Both the position numbers and the translations under genes were made by a program. Below the pieces are notes generated by a model. The model saw only the letters and a list, made by a program, of their open reading frames with translations, was not told the origin of the DNA and did not search any database. From an uncultured Candidatus Melainabacteria bacterium (GTDB lineage: Bacteria > Cyanobacteriota > Vampirovibrionia > Gastranaerophilales > Gastranaerophilaceae): a DNA stretch of 28,814 bases. This document shows, piece after piece, positions 1 to 8,371 of the stretch. The stretch covers positions 1-28,814 of the forward strand of contig CAKUXO010000020.1 in NCBI GenBank assembly GCA_934700385.1, written 5' to 3'. Each line of letters starts with the position of its first letter. Positions within the stretch are counted from its first letter, which is position 1.

Positions 1-552
1 AAAGTGAAAACTGAACAAGCTGAAACAATTCAAAAAACAATTGATGATAATCAAACAAAATATGATGATTATCAAAAACAAATTGATGAACTTCAAGCAC
101 AAAAGGTTGAAGAAGATAATAAACAAAAAGCCGGTTCATCTGACTTACCAGAGGGCTTATTCAAAGGCTCACTTAGTGGTAAAGAAGATACAATAGCAGA
201 AATTTCAGAAAAATATGGACTTGAACCTGAATTTGTTGCAGCAATTATGGCACTTGAATCTGGCTATGGTGAAAGTAGCTTATGTACAGATTGCAACAAC
301 CCAGGAGGCTTAAGAGCAAGTAGCTTAGCAAGCGGAAAAACTTCAAGCGACTTTGCAATATTTGACACAATTGAATTAGGTATTGAAGGTGTAATTAAAA
401 ACTTAGCAGGCTACACTCAATATGAAGGCGTTAACGAAGTAAGTATGGATTACGTTGACCAAATCGGTTCTATATATTGCGTTGGTGGCGATTGGGCTAA
501 TAAAGTTAAATCAATCTACAATGAAATTAAATCAAAAGAAGGCAAGTCATAG
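1..552 (+). CDS. Peptidoglycan hydrolase-like protein, 3' part (glucosaminidase/lysozyme-like fold)
   Basis: The reading frame is open to the first base of the window, so the start is outside; the GTG at position 4 is only an internal candidate. Counting from that GTG, residues 1-45 are a charged, Gln/Lys-rich coiled coil. Residues 60-178 resemble the lysozyme-like fold of bacterial glucosaminidases and lytic transglycosylases: ALESGYGESS around residue 83 carries a Glu (E85) in the position of the catalytic acid, and NNPGGL follows about 13 residues later, as in NPxN/NLFG-type motifs. The domain is compact (about 120 residues) and reaches the C-terminus. Expected role is cutting cell-wall glycan, possibly for cell division, secretion or as an effector. 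Family-level assignment is from motif recognition; whether it is a glucosaminidase or a transglycosylase cannot be told here. tRNA-Ala starts 43 bases downstream. Confidence 0.6.
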   Translation, partial: KVKTEQAETIQKTIDDNQTKYDDYQKQIDELQAQKVEEDNKQKAGSSDLPEGLFKGSLSGKEDTIAEISEKYGLEPEFVAAIMALESGYGESSLCTDCNNPGGLRASSLASGKTSSDFAIFDTIELGIEGVIKNLAGYTQYEGVNEVSMDYVDQIGSIYCVGGDWANKVKSIYNEIKSKEGKS

Positions 553-595
553 TTTTAATATATAAAAATTTTATTATAAAATAATAATATATTTT

Positions 596-668
596 GGGGC
601 GTTGGCGCAGCTGGTAGCGCACGACACTGGCAGTGTCGGGGTCAGGGGTTCAAATCCCCTACGCTCCA
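596..668 (+). tRNA. tRNA-Ala (anticodon GGC)
   Basis: A 73-base cloverleaf. The acceptor stem GGGGCGT pairs with ACGCTCC (one G-T pair). The D stem is GCGC/GCGC. The anticodon stem CGACA/TGTCG encloses loop CTGGCAG with anticodon GGC at 629-631. The T stem AGGGG/CCCCT has loop TTCAAAT, and the discriminator is A. No CCA is encoded. The 3' end overlaps by 10 bases the stop-codon end of a gene on the other strand. Confidence 0.95.
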
Positions 669-1042
669 AAATTATCATTTTTTGTCTTTTTAATAAATTC
701 GTTCATACTAAAAGCCAAAGTATGATTGTTTTTATAGTTATTTTGCACGTCTTGTTTTGGTTTTTTATTTTTAGTCATCCAAATATTTAACTTAGGTAAC
801 AAAATTCCAAGCATAACTGCGCTATATGCCATTCCTGAAAGTTGAGCGATGTTTAATTTTTTAAGATTATTTTTAACATCGCCACCACTAGCTATAATTT
901 CTTTTTGAGATTTAAGAGAAACGTCTTTAAGCCAATGGGCAACTCCTTTTTGATTAGCATTTTTAACATTAAATAATGTATTTTGTTTTGGATCAAACCC
1001 TTGCGCTACACCTTTTGAAACAAACCCCCTAAAACCAACCAA
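659..1042 (-). CDS. C-terminal part of frameshifted membrane protein
   Basis: This frame continues the protein encoded at 1006-2181 after a one-base frame change. The upstream frame reads ...LSWLVLGGLFQKV-stop; the frame here reads GFVSKGVAQGFDPKQN, which would join smoothly after LVLGG if the run of five Cs at 1025-1029 (plus strand) were six. It has no ribosome site of its own and only a TTG at 1042 as a possible start, so it is best read as the missing tail, not a separate gene. It contains one hydrophobic segment (LSGMAYSAVMLGILLPKL) and a Lys/Asn-rich tail ending NFGA. The stop lies inside the 3' end of the oppositely oriented tRNA-Ala. Function unknown. Confidence 0.5.
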   Translation of the reverse strand: MVGFRGFVSKGVAQGFDPKQNTLFNVKNANQKGVAHWLKDVSLKSQKEIIASGGDVKNNLKKLNIAQLSGMAYSAVMLGILLPKLNIWMTKNKKPKQDVQNNYKNNHTLAFSMNEFIKKTKNDNFGA

Positions 1043-2181
1043 GATAAAAAGCCAAGATAATCTCTTACAGTTGTTTCACGAAGTTCAGTTGAATCTTTTG
1101 AAGCAAAAATTCTTCCTAAAATAAGTGTGCCATAAATTGTTTTAATTGCATTTCCACCTGTAACAGGTCCATCAAAAGAAAGTTTTTTAACTAAATCAAT
1201 TGGTTTTTTAACACCCATAACGCTTTTTAACATAGTAAGAAAAACACCCGCTGATAACATCTTTTTAGGTAATAATCCACGTTCTTTTTTAGATTCATTT
1301 TTAGAATTAACATTATTTTGATAATCGTTTTCACCTACAAAATTATCAATCCCTGTGCGCTTTTTGGTTAATTTTCTATTAATGTATTGATTTGTTATAG
1401 CTAAACCCATAGATAAAGGAATTGCAAAGGCAACTCTTGATTTATTCAATGTTTTCAATTTTGAAACAGAAGTTTTATAATCAACTTTTTCATTAAAGAA
1501 AACATTTTTACCCATATCAACAACATCTCTTAAAGTATGGGTTAAATTAGCGCTAAATTCTTTATCATTATGTTTAACTAAAATATTATTATCCGCTTTT
1601 AAAATTGAAACAATTTCATCTTGAGTTTTAGATAAGATTTCTTTTTGTTGTTTTTTATCAAGAGTTTTATCGGTGATTAATTTTACTAAATTATCAACAA
1701 CACCGCTATTTTTATCATTTTTAAATTTAACCCAATTTTTCCCCACAAGCCCAGAAGTTGAATTTAAAACATTTTCAACATATTTTTTAGGTTCTTTTGA
1801 AGATTTTTCATAAATTGAAGTTAGGGTATCTATTGTTTCATTTGTTGCCCAAGAATTAGGATTTATTTTAGAATTTTTCTTTGCAAACATTTTAGAAAAC
1901 AAAAGCGCAAAAACGCTTGCGCTAAATTCAGCTATAAAAGTTCCTGTGTATTCTCTAAAACCCATTTCAATCCCTGCGTTTTTACCTCTGTTATTAAATT
2001 CAACAATTGTTCTTGGGGTATCCATCGCAAAAACATCAATAAATGAAGCGTTTAACATATCATTATTGCTTAAAGTATATAAAGCTTTTGATAAAGGTGA
2101 CATAGCACCACCTTTAAAAGATGTTTTATTATCATTTAATTTATTATTTTTATTATTTAAAAAGACATTATTAATTTTCAT
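1006..2181 (-). CDS. Lineage-specific multi-pass membrane protein, unknown function (5' frame of a frameshifted gene)
   Basis: I do not recognise the family. ATG at 2181 is preferred over the upstream TTG (2196) because AAAGGT sits about 6 bases before it. The N-terminus is Asn-rich (INNVFLNNKNNKLNDN) and ends in TSFKGG, a style shared with other orphans in the window. Hydrophobic stretches follow: IAEFSASVFALLFSKMF, VAFAIPLSMGLAITNQYI, KKMLSAGVFLTMLKSVMGV, IYGTLILGRIFA and LGFLSWLVLGGLF. They are separated by Lys/Asn-rich loops. The frame stops at 1006, but the downstream frame (659-1042) supplies a fitting tail; the repaired protein would be about 507 residues. The cause is a missing base in a five-base homopolymer: sequencing error, real mutation, or less likely -1 ribosomal slippage. 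An attenuator-like leader precedes the gene. Confidence 0.6.
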   Translation of the reverse strand: MKINNVFLNNKNNKLNDNKTSFKGGAMSPLSKALYTLSNNDMLNASFIDVFAMDTPRTIVEFNNRGKNAGIEMGFREYTGTFIAEFSASVFALLFSKMFAKKNSKINPNSWATNETIDTLTSIYEKSSKEPKKYVENVLNSTSGLVGKNWVKFKNDKNSGVVDNLVKLITDKTLDKKQQKEILSKTQDEIVSILKADNNILVKHNDKEFSANLTHTLRDVVDMGKNVFFNEKVDYKTSVSKLKTLNKSRVAFAIPLSMGLAITNQYINRKLTKKRTGIDNFVGENDYQNNVNSKNESKKERGLLPKKMLSAGVFLTMLKSVMGVKKPIDLVKKLSFDGPVTGGNAIKTIYGTLILGRIFASKDSTELRETTVRDYLGFLSWLVLGGLFQKV

Positions 2182-2211
2182 TTTTCTACCTTTCAAGTCA
2201 ATACATTAAAA

Positions 2212-2323
2212 AAGTTCTTAAACTAAAAACAAAGTTTAAGAACTTAAAAAATTATTTATTTAACAACAGAATTTAAGTTCTTATTTCTAAGAACAACAAC
2301 AAGAATTTAATACAGTTGTTAAA
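2212..2323 (-). promoter_or_regulatory. Attenuator-like leader: mutually exclusive hairpins before the 2181 gene
   Basis: Read on the minus strand there are four pairing segments. Segment 1 is GTTCTTA (2294-2288) and segment 2 is TAAGAAC (2283-2277), a 7-bp hairpin with loop GAAA. Segment 2 extended (TAAGAACTT) is also the exact complement of segment 3 (AAGTTCTTA). Segments 3 and 4 form a perfect 13-bp stem (2233-2245 with 2212-2224, 8-base loop) followed by six T's, a terminator-type ending about 30 bases before the ATG. An outer 9-bp stem (2315-2323 with 2259-2267) encloses the first hairpin. Segment 1 overlaps the end of a mini-ORF with three Cys codons. This is the order of an amino-acid attenuator. 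The structure is seen directly; function is inference, and AT-rich DNA makes chance pairing easier. Confidence 0.5.
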
Positions 2324-2337
2324 ATTTCGGTTTTCAT
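2287..2337 (-). CDS. Putative Cys-rich leader peptide (16 aa)
   Basis: ATG at 2337 opens a 16-codon frame, MKTEILTTVLNSCCCS, ending in TAG. Three consecutive TGT codons lie just before pairing segment 1 of the hairpin set described at 2212-2323, so a ribosome slowed on Cys codons would cover that segment. There is no clear ribosome site. A possible promoter (TTGATT at 2372-2367, 17 bases, AATAAT at 2350-2345) would start transcription at about the ATG, meaning leaderless translation. It could instead be a small Cys-rich secreted or metal-binding peptide, or a chance frame. Confidence 0.35.
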   Translation of the reverse strand: MKTEILTTVLNSCCCS

Positions 2338-2448
2338 AACTTTTATTATTAATCAAAAAAGTAATAAATCAAGAGCTAAATTAAAATTTTATGGCATACC
2401 TAAACATATCTTAATAATTTAATTTTAAGCCTATTTGATTTCATCAAA

Positions 2449-3606
2449 TTACTTTTTAAATTCATATCTTCTATAAAAATAAAATAACAATAAACAACCT
2501 AAAAACACAAATAGACAAGCGGGTAAGGTTGTATAGTTATAATTAAAACCAAGTGAAATTGGAATACCACCAACAAAAGCACCAAGAGCATTACCAAGAT
2601 TAAATGAAATTTGTGAACAAGATGCACCAAGCATTTCTCCGCCTTTTGCATTTTTAATTAATAACACTTGTTGAGGGGCTGAAACACCAAATAATGAACC
2701 TGTGCAAACGCACATCAAGATAACAGTTATAACAGGATGTTCTGATAAGAAAAACATTCCAATTAAAGCTAAAAACGCTATCAATTGAACATTTGAAGCA
2801 ATTAAAGATGGAGAAAATTTATCTGAAAATTTACCACCTAAATAATTACCTATAACCATTCCGCCACCAGCTAAAATCATCACTAAAGAAATATGTTTTT
2901 CATCAATATGAGAAACATTAACTAAAAGTGGATTTATATAGCTATACATTGAAAAAATGCCGCCATTACCTAATACGACAGCTAAAATCAGTATCCAAAT
3001 AGATAAAGATTTAAAAATTCTGAATTGTCCACGAAAACCTGTATCTGGCATGGGTTTTAAATATGGAATTAATTTAATAATTGAATATAAAACAACCAAA
3101 CCAAATAATCCTACAATTAAAAAAGTGATTCTCCAAGAAAAATTATGACTTAAAAAAGTGCCAAAAGGAATTCCTATTAAATTGGCAATAGTCATTCCTG
3201 AAACCATTGTTGCTACGGCTTGATTAGTTTTTCCTTTTTCACATAACCTTGAAGCAGCTATCGCCCCTACTCCAAAAAAAGCACCATGCGGAAGCCCTGC
3301 AATAAATCTAAATAAACAAAAAATATAGTAATTAGAAGAAAAAACTAAAGCCAAGTTTGCAATTGTAAAAATAGAAGCAAGAATAATTAAAATTTTCTTT
3401 AAGGGGCAAGTTCTTCCTATTATTACAAGTAAAATTGAACCAAAAACTACCCCAAGAGCATATAAAGAAATAAAATTCCCTGCCATAGGAATAGAGCAAT
3501 TCATCGCTTTAGCAGTATCAGGTAAAATTCCCATCATAACATATTCAGTTAAACCTAAGCCAAAAGTGCCAAGTGCTAAAGGTAATAAACATAATGATTT
3601 TCGCAT
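2449..3606 (-). CDS. MFS exporter, DHA1 / AraJ-YdhP-like family
   Basis: A 12-helix major facilitator transporter of 385 residues with the chosen start. ATG at 3606 (MRKSLCLLPLALGTFGLGLTEYV) is preferred to the GTG at 3678: the extra 24 residues are not family-like, the remaining length is normal, and helix 1 begins directly after MRKS as in YdhP/AraJ-type proteins. Characteristic stretches are LGTFGLGLTEYVMMGILP in helix 1, FRFIAGLPHGAFFGVGAIAA in helix 4 and IANLIGIPFGTFLSHNFSWR in helix 5, typical of DHA1 sugar-efflux or drug-proton antiporters. It would use the proton gradient to expel small molecules; the substrate cannot be told. It is monocistronic by spacing. A small palindrome (ATTTGAT/ATCAAAT, 2433-2449) sits at its stop. 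Confidence 0.85.
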   Translation of the reverse strand: MRKSLCLLPLALGTFGLGLTEYVMMGILPDTAKAMNCSIPMAGNFISLYALGVVFGSILLVIIGRTCPLKKILIILASIFTIANLALVFSSNYYIFCLFRFIAGLPHGAFFGVGAIAASRLCEKGKTNQAVATMVSGMTIANLIGIPFGTFLSHNFSWRITFLIVGLFGLVVLYSIIKLIPYLKPMPDTGFRGQFRIFKSLSIWILILAVVLGNGGIFSMYSYINPLLVNVSHIDEKHISLVMILAGGGMVIGNYLGGKFSDKFSPSLIASNVQLIAFLALIGMFFLSEHPVITVILMCVCTGSLFGVSAPQQVLLIKNAKGGEMLGASCSQISFNLGNALGAFVGGIPISLGFNYNYTTLPACLFVFLGCLLLFYFYRRYEFKK

Positions 3607-3801
3607 TTTTCTTAACTTCTTAAAAATAGTGACAAAATAAATAATAAAATAAATACATAAAATTTCAACTTTAAACACAAAAATATCATTAAAAACTTTA
3701 CTTAAATGTTAGGAGAATTTAACAATTGTTTACAAATGTAGTTTTTAAGTCAATTTCTGTTGTTGATATGTTTTATAAAGTCATACTTATAAAGGAATAT
3801 T

Positions 3802-4689
3802 ATGACAGCCATTACCAACATCAACCAAAATTATGACAAGCCACAATCAAGCAAAAAAGGTAGCTTTAAAAAAACGCTAAAAGCATTAACAGTCGGTTCT
3901 TTAGCGCTAAACGGATTAAATATTGCAGCGATGCTTCCTATGGAAGGGGTTTGTAAACTTAGTAAAAATTTAACAAAAGACGAAGTCGATTTTGTTAATA
4001 AAGCCGCAGATACAATAATTAATTCTAAAACAAATTTAGCTAAAAAAGGCGTAACAATTGAAAACTTTGACTCAATGGTAAACATAACAAATACGCCAAC
4101 TAAAATATTAGAAATGACTAACCAATTTTTCCAAACGGCAGCAGGGAAAAATGCCTTATTTTGCAACAAACAAATAGGTTTAATTGATAAAAACACAATT
4201 TTAATCAACAGACAAAAAGCGCCTATTCTTAGTTTCCATGAAATTGGTCACGCATTTAATTTTAACAACAGCGCTTTTTGGAAAAATATACAAAAATTAA
4301 GACTTCCATCTATGTTTTTAGCAAGCACATTTGCATTATTACCCGCCTTAACTAAAGAAGAAAAACCACAAAATGGCGAAGAATTAACAAAAGCGCAAAA
4401 AGTTAAAAATGAAGTAAGAAAAAAATCTCCATTATTAGCTTTTGCTACAATGGTTCCTGTTTTATTGGAAGAAGGCAAAGCCTCACTTCGTGGTTGCTCT
4501 TGGGCAAAAGAAATGCTAGATAAAAATATGTTTAAAAAAGTTGCAAAAACAAACGCTATTGCATATTCTTCATACGTCCTTGGCGCACTAGGTTTTAGCA
4601 CTATGGGACTTGTTGGAAGAAAAATAAAAGATTCAGATGATAACCAAGCTCACCATGCAGGTACAAAACTCAACACTTACCAAGGATAA
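3802..4689 (+). CDS. Membrane-associated zinc metallopeptidase candidate (HEIGH motif)
   Basis: A 295-residue protein with the zinc-peptidase motif HEIGH at residues 146-150 and, 73 residues on, LLEEGKAS (E223/E224), suitably placed for the third zinc ligand of a gluzincin-type site. Hydrophobic stretches lie at about 27-46, 168-184, 208-224 and 251-271, so the active site probably sits at a membrane face. The N-terminus (MTAITNINQNYDKPQSSKKGSFKK) is the polar Asn/Ser-rich, SFK-containing style seen in other orphans here. ATG is preceded by AAAGGAA at good distance. It stands alone between an MFS gene (divergent) and the glycan operon (convergent). I do not recognise the family; peptidase activity is inferred from the motif only. 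Confidence 0.6.
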   Translation: MTAITNINQNYDKPQSSKKGSFKKTLKALTVGSLALNGLNIAAMLPMEGVCKLSKNLTKDEVDFVNKAADTIINSKTNLAKKGVTIENFDSMVNITNTPTKILEMTNQFFQTAAGKNALFCNKQIGLIDKNTILINRQKAPILSFHEIGHAFNFNNSAFWKNIQKLRLPSMFLASTFALLPALTKEEKPQNGEELTKAQKVKNEVRKKSPLLAFATMVPVLLEEGKASLRGCSWAKEMLDKNMFKKVAKTNAIAYSSYVLGALGFSTMGLVGRKIKDSDDNQAHHAGTKLNTYQG

Positions 4690-4708
4690 GATATGATTTA
4701 AAATAAAC

Positions 4709-5659
4709 TTAATTTTTATTTAAAAGTAATGTTTCAATAATAAGTGATTTCTTTCTTTGATATTTCATAAACCTAAATGGTGAAGTTATTTGCTTGAATG
4801 TCAAATAAAAATAACTTTTAATCGCACCAGACAATGTTAAATTATAGTCAAAACTCCTTTTGATATTTTTTGTAATTAAACTTGTGTCATAGGTTGTGTT
4901 ATTTTTTAAATACTTAAATAATTCTTTAATTCCATATTCAATTGGATGTTCTAATGTTTTATTTTTAGTTGAAAAAATTTTTCTTTTAATAAAAGGCATC
5001 TTATCTTCTTTTAATTGTTTAAGAGTATAATAAAAATAAGGTAATTTTTTTAATTTTTCATTATATTTTTGATGTTTAACATAACTTAAATATTTATATC
5101 CTTTTTCTTTGAAATATTTTGTGCAACTTAATTCAAAAAATGCAATTGCTTCTTCATAATTATTTGGCATTTTTAAATTTATCCAATAATTCATAAAATC
5201 TTTTGAAAGTAAGATTTTTTTTCGGAAAGCTAAAAAATACGATTGAATATGTTCTTCTATACTTGTTTCAAGAACTTTTTGATTTTCATTTGAATTAAGT
5301 GTTATACCCCAAAAATCACAATCAAAAGCATTAGTTTTATTAAAAAAATCTTCAACTGAATAAATTGGTCCAAACATAGTAAAATTCGCCAAAATAACTT
5401 CATCAAATTCTTTCAGCTTTTCATAGCCATAAAATTCTAGCACATATTTATATGCCCAAGAATCAAAACCCTTGTTTTCTTTTCTTAAAACAATATCAGC
5501 AATTTCTTTTAAATCATTTTTTGATTCTTCTGTTATATTGCCATTTACAACAACACATATTTCTTGACAATATTTTCTAAAAGATTTTAGAAAATATAAA
5601 ATATAGTCATCAACAACGCCATCTTTATCATAAAAAAAGTAAATTAACAAACGTTTCAT
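4709..5659 (-). CDS. RgpF-type glycan synthesis protein (single domain)
   Basis: A 316-residue protein matching the rhamnan synthesis protein F (RgpF) family, which takes part in building rhamnose-containing surface polysaccharides. The first 170 residues align by eye with the first half of the neighbouring 614-residue protein: IYFFYDKDGVVDDY, VVVNG, RKENKGFDSWAYKY (the ENKGFD-x-x-AYKY signature), ILANFTMFGPIY and SYFLAFRKK. Like the neighbour it ends in a basic tail (MKYQRKKS) suggesting membrane-surface attachment. AAAGGAA precedes the ATG; the gap to the upstream gene is 13 bases, so it is the last gene of the glycan operon. It probably arose by duplication of the N-terminal half of the neighbour. 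The sugar transferred is unknown. Confidence 0.75.
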   Translation of the reverse strand: MKRLLIYFFYDKDGVVDDYILYFLKSFRKYCQEICVVVNGNITEESKNDLKEIADIVLRKENKGFDSWAYKYVLEFYGYEKLKEFDEVILANFTMFGPIYSVEDFFNKTNAFDCDFWGITLNSNENQKVLETSIEEHIQSYFLAFRKKILLSKDFMNYWINLKMPNNYEEAIAFFELSCTKYFKEKGYKYLSYVKHQKYNEKLKKLPYFYYTLKQLKEDKMPFIKRKIFSTKNKTLEHPIEYGIKELFKYLKNNTTYDTSLITKNIKRSFDYNLTLSGAIKSYFYLTFKQITSPFRFMKYQRKKSLIIETLLLNKN

Positions 5660-5672
5660 TCGGTTTTTCCTT

Positions 5673-7517
5673 TTAATATTTTAAATAAGAATTGTACTTA
5701 TTAACTTTTCTAATACAGCAATTTTTCCATTTCCCAAATGTGATATGTGATAATATTTTATAGAATCTTCGTTTTATGAATAACGCATGTGTAATTTTTT
5801 TTAGTTTATTCTTCTTTGAAACCATAAAATTTCTCAATTGATGATATATGTTATCAAAATAAACTTCTGCATTTGAATTAGGCGCAACCCAAGCAGGATA
5901 GTATCCTTCTTCTTGAACAAAAATTGGCATAAGTCTTTCAAGCGCATTTAAAATACATCCGTCCTTAGGTGTTTCTTTTGCTAGTGGAAAATCTTGATGA
6001 CTCCAATTATATTCTAAAAGTTTCTTGAAACCTTTAGCCCTAACCCAATAGCATTCACCGTAAGAAGCAATTGGTTCGTCATCAAATGGCGCTTGAAGGT
6101 TAAATTTTTTCATTATTTCTTTCATATTTTCTTCATTATTTTCAACTTCACTTCCAATTAAACCTTCAAAATTACCACAATGTGGCGGAATGTTACATGA
6201 ATATCCCATTCTTGGATTTTCATAGAATGTTTTAATGACATTTAAAACATAAGGTCTTGATTTTAAAACCCCTTCCCAGCAGTGATTACAAAAGTTTTCT
6301 GAGGCAAATTTATCTCTTAACTGCGTACTTTTTTTAGTTTGTGTTACACAAACTAAATCATAATTTTCAAAAATATCTTTACCTGAAACTAAAACAGCTG
6401 AAGCCAATTGACCCCTGTTTTCTTTTATAATTACTTTTGTTTTATTTGGGAGTGCACTAAAAATCTTTTCATAAATTTTTTTAGTATTTTCATTTACGAC
6501 ATAAATATAAATATCGACCCAGCTTGGTAAATTTTTTGCATAACTAAGTGCATATTCACCCATATCATCATAATAAGAATATAATAACATCGCTGTTTTT
6601 AAATTTTCTTTTAAAATATTTTCATCACCATTAAAATATTTTTCATCTAAAAAATAATTTAAGTGAAGATTTCTTTTAATTAATGAACCCTTTTGAGTTC
6701 TTAATAAATCATCCCAAATTAAGTTTGTATCAAAAGTTGTGTTTTCTTTTAAAAATTTCATTAAGTCTCTTGGCTGATTTCCTCTGCCATAGTGGGTATA
6801 TAAATTTGAAGGTGCTTTAAAAGCATTTCTTTTAACAAGTGGGGAACGATATTCCATTGTGTAATTTGGCGCAAATGCGTAAATATTTTCATAAAATCTT
6901 TTTGTAACTTCTTTAGGGATAAAAGTATCTCCTATAAAACCATGTTTAGTGAAATAATTTGTAAATTGCAATTCATTATAAAAAACAGCTTCGCCATAAT
7001 TATTTGGTATTTTAATATTTTCCCAATAATCCCTAAAAGCATTTGATGAAAGCATTTTATTTCTGATTGTCATAAAAAATGACATTATATGTTCTGGTAT
7101 ATAACTTGTAGTTTGTTCACTGCAAGCGATTATTCCTTCAGCTTTTGGATACCAAGACATACCCCAATAATCACAATTTGATTTTTCCATTTTTTCAAAC
7201 ATTTCTTCAAATGGGTAAACAGGTCCATAACATGTAAAATTACATAAAATTAATTCATCATATTTTTTTAATTCATCATATCCATAAAATTTCATTGCAT
7301 ATTTATATGCTTGTGAATCAAATCCTTTATTTTCTCTTACAAGAAGTTTATCGCAAACTTGTTCGAGTTTTATTCGTCCTTGTTCTTGCAATGGTTCATT
7401 TACAACAACACACAATTCTTTACAAAATTTTTTGAGGTTGACTAAATAATAGATAACAAAGTCATCAACTATTCCTTGACTATCATAAAAAAAGTATATA
7501 CCTAATCTATTTTTCAT
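5673..7517 (-). CDS. RgpF-type glycosyltransferase, two-domain
   Basis: A 614-residue RgpF-family protein with two related halves. Residues about 1-280 contain IYFFYDSQGIVDDF, VVVNEPL, RENKGFDSQAYKYAM and NFTCYGPVYPFEEMF. Residues about 307-570 contain TAMLLYSYYDDMGEYALSYAKNLP, VVNENTKK, IKENRGQLASAVL, LVCVTQTKKS and YGECYWVRAKGF, the later RgpF module with its conserved K-K-S stretch. The C-terminus is basic. RgpF proteins act at the cytoplasmic membrane on polyrhamnose or related chains. A strong GGAGGAA site lies inside the end of the preceding SDR gene, whose last 11 bases overlap this one, indicating translational coupling. Family assignment is good; acceptor and donor sugars are not readable. 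Confidence 0.8.
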   Translation of the reverse strand: MKNRLGIYFFYDSQGIVDDFVIYYLVNLKKFCKELCVVVNEPLQEQGRIKLEQVCDKLLVRENKGFDSQAYKYAMKFYGYDELKKYDELILCNFTCYGPVYPFEEMFEKMEKSNCDYWGMSWYPKAEGIIACSEQTTSYIPEHIMSFFMTIRNKMLSSNAFRDYWENIKIPNNYGEAVFYNELQFTNYFTKHGFIGDTFIPKEVTKRFYENIYAFAPNYTMEYRSPLVKRNAFKAPSNLYTHYGRGNQPRDLMKFLKENTTFDTNLIWDDLLRTQKGSLIKRNLHLNYFLDEKYFNGDENILKENLKTAMLLYSYYDDMGEYALSYAKNLPSWVDIYIYVVNENTKKIYEKIFSALPNKTKVIIKENRGQLASAVLVSGKDIFENYDLVCVTQTKKSTQLRDKFASENFCNHCWEGVLKSRPYVLNVIKTFYENPRMGYSCNIPPHCGNFEGLIGSEVENNEENMKEIMKKFNLQAPFDDEPIASYGECYWVRAKGFKKLLEYNWSHQDFPLAKETPKDGCILNALERLMPIFVQEEGYYPAWVAPNSNAEVYFDNIYHQLRNFMVSKKNKLKKITHALFIKRRFYKILSHITFGKWKNCCIRKVNKYNSYLKY

Positions 7518-8361
7518 TATATTCCTCCAAAATTTTTGTAATTTTTTCTATATCTCCAAAGATTATACTTGAATCGTATTCTCTTGTTTTAAATGCACCA
7601 TATTCAGGCTTAATTTTTAAATTATTTTCTTTTAAAAATTTTTCAACCATTTCTTTAAGCGAAGTTGGATATCCTGAACAAATATTAATAATACCATTAA
7701 TTTTATTTTGACTTATTGTCGCTATTACTTGCTTTGTTAATTCATCAATATGAATATAGTCATATTGTTCCCTACCTTCTGTAAACGGAAAAGATTTTTT
7801 ACCTTCTTTTTCCCAAGTTAAAATTTTACTTAAAATTGAATTATTTTTCTCGTCATCACCGTATGGAGTAAAAAATCTAAGATTTTGCAAAACAACATTC
7901 TCGTTTTTAAAATATATTTCTAGCGCTTTATAAAGACTTGATTTTGCAAGTGCATATAAGTTATCACCATTACTTAGATGTGATTCACTAACTTTTCCTT
8001 TGCATTTTCCATATTCTCTAAATGAACCAGCTAGAGCAATATGTTTACTTCCTTTATCAATTAAGTTTTTAAGAAAAAGAAAATGAGAAGATAAATCTTT
8101 TATGTGGTTAATTGAATTATGATTAAAGCCATCTTTCCAAGCCAAGTGCAAAATAATATTCGGCTTATTTAATTTTTCATATAAATTTTCATTTTGTGCT
8201 TCGTTTAAAATATCACATTTTATAAAAATAGCTTTTTTGTCTATATTGTTATTATTAAAATCTGTTGCTATAACATTAAAAGAATCTTTTTTTATTAATT
8301 CAGATGTGATATGAGAGCCTATATAGCCATTTGCACCAGTTACAAGAATGTTCTTTTTCAT
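7507..8361 (-). CDS. NAD-dependent sugar epimerase/dehydratase (extended SDR), paralog A
   Basis: A 284-residue extended short-chain dehydrogenase/reductase. The nucleotide-binding loop TGANGYIG is at residues 8-15. The catalytic pair Y136/K140 is in YALAK, with AGSFREYG supplying the upstream Ser. FFTPYGDD corresponds to the usual R-x-x-N/T-x-YG substrate-loop motif, and NICSGYPTSLKEMVEKF is the typical epimerase C-terminal signature. It probably modifies a nucleotide sugar for the RgpF proteins that follow. It is clearly a paralog of the gene at 9096-9962 (both carry HLAWKDGFNHNS). GAGGAAAA lies before the ATG; it overlaps the next gene by 11 bases. The exact reaction (4-reductase or epimerase) cannot be assigned. 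Confidence 0.8.
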   Translation of the reverse strand: MKKNILVTGANGYIGSHITSELIKKDSFNVIATDFNNNNIDKKAIFIKCDILNEAQNENLYEKLNKPNIILHLAWKDGFNHNSINHIKDLSSHFLFLKNLIDKGSKHIALAGSFREYGKCKGKVSESHLSNGDNLYALAKSSLYKALEIYFKNENVVLQNLRFFTPYGDDEKNNSILSKILTWEKEGKKSFPFTEGREQYDYIHIDELTKQVIATISQNKINGIINICSGYPTSLKEMVEKFLKENNLKIKPEYGAFKTREYDSSIIFGDIEKITKILEEYNEK

Positions 8362-8371
8362 TTTTCCTCAT

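Noticed and set aside
602..790. Open frame of 62 codons starting MAQLVAHDTGSVGVRGSNP
   Set aside because: It is a translation of tRNA-Ala and its AT-rich 3' flank, without a ribosome site or protein-like composition.
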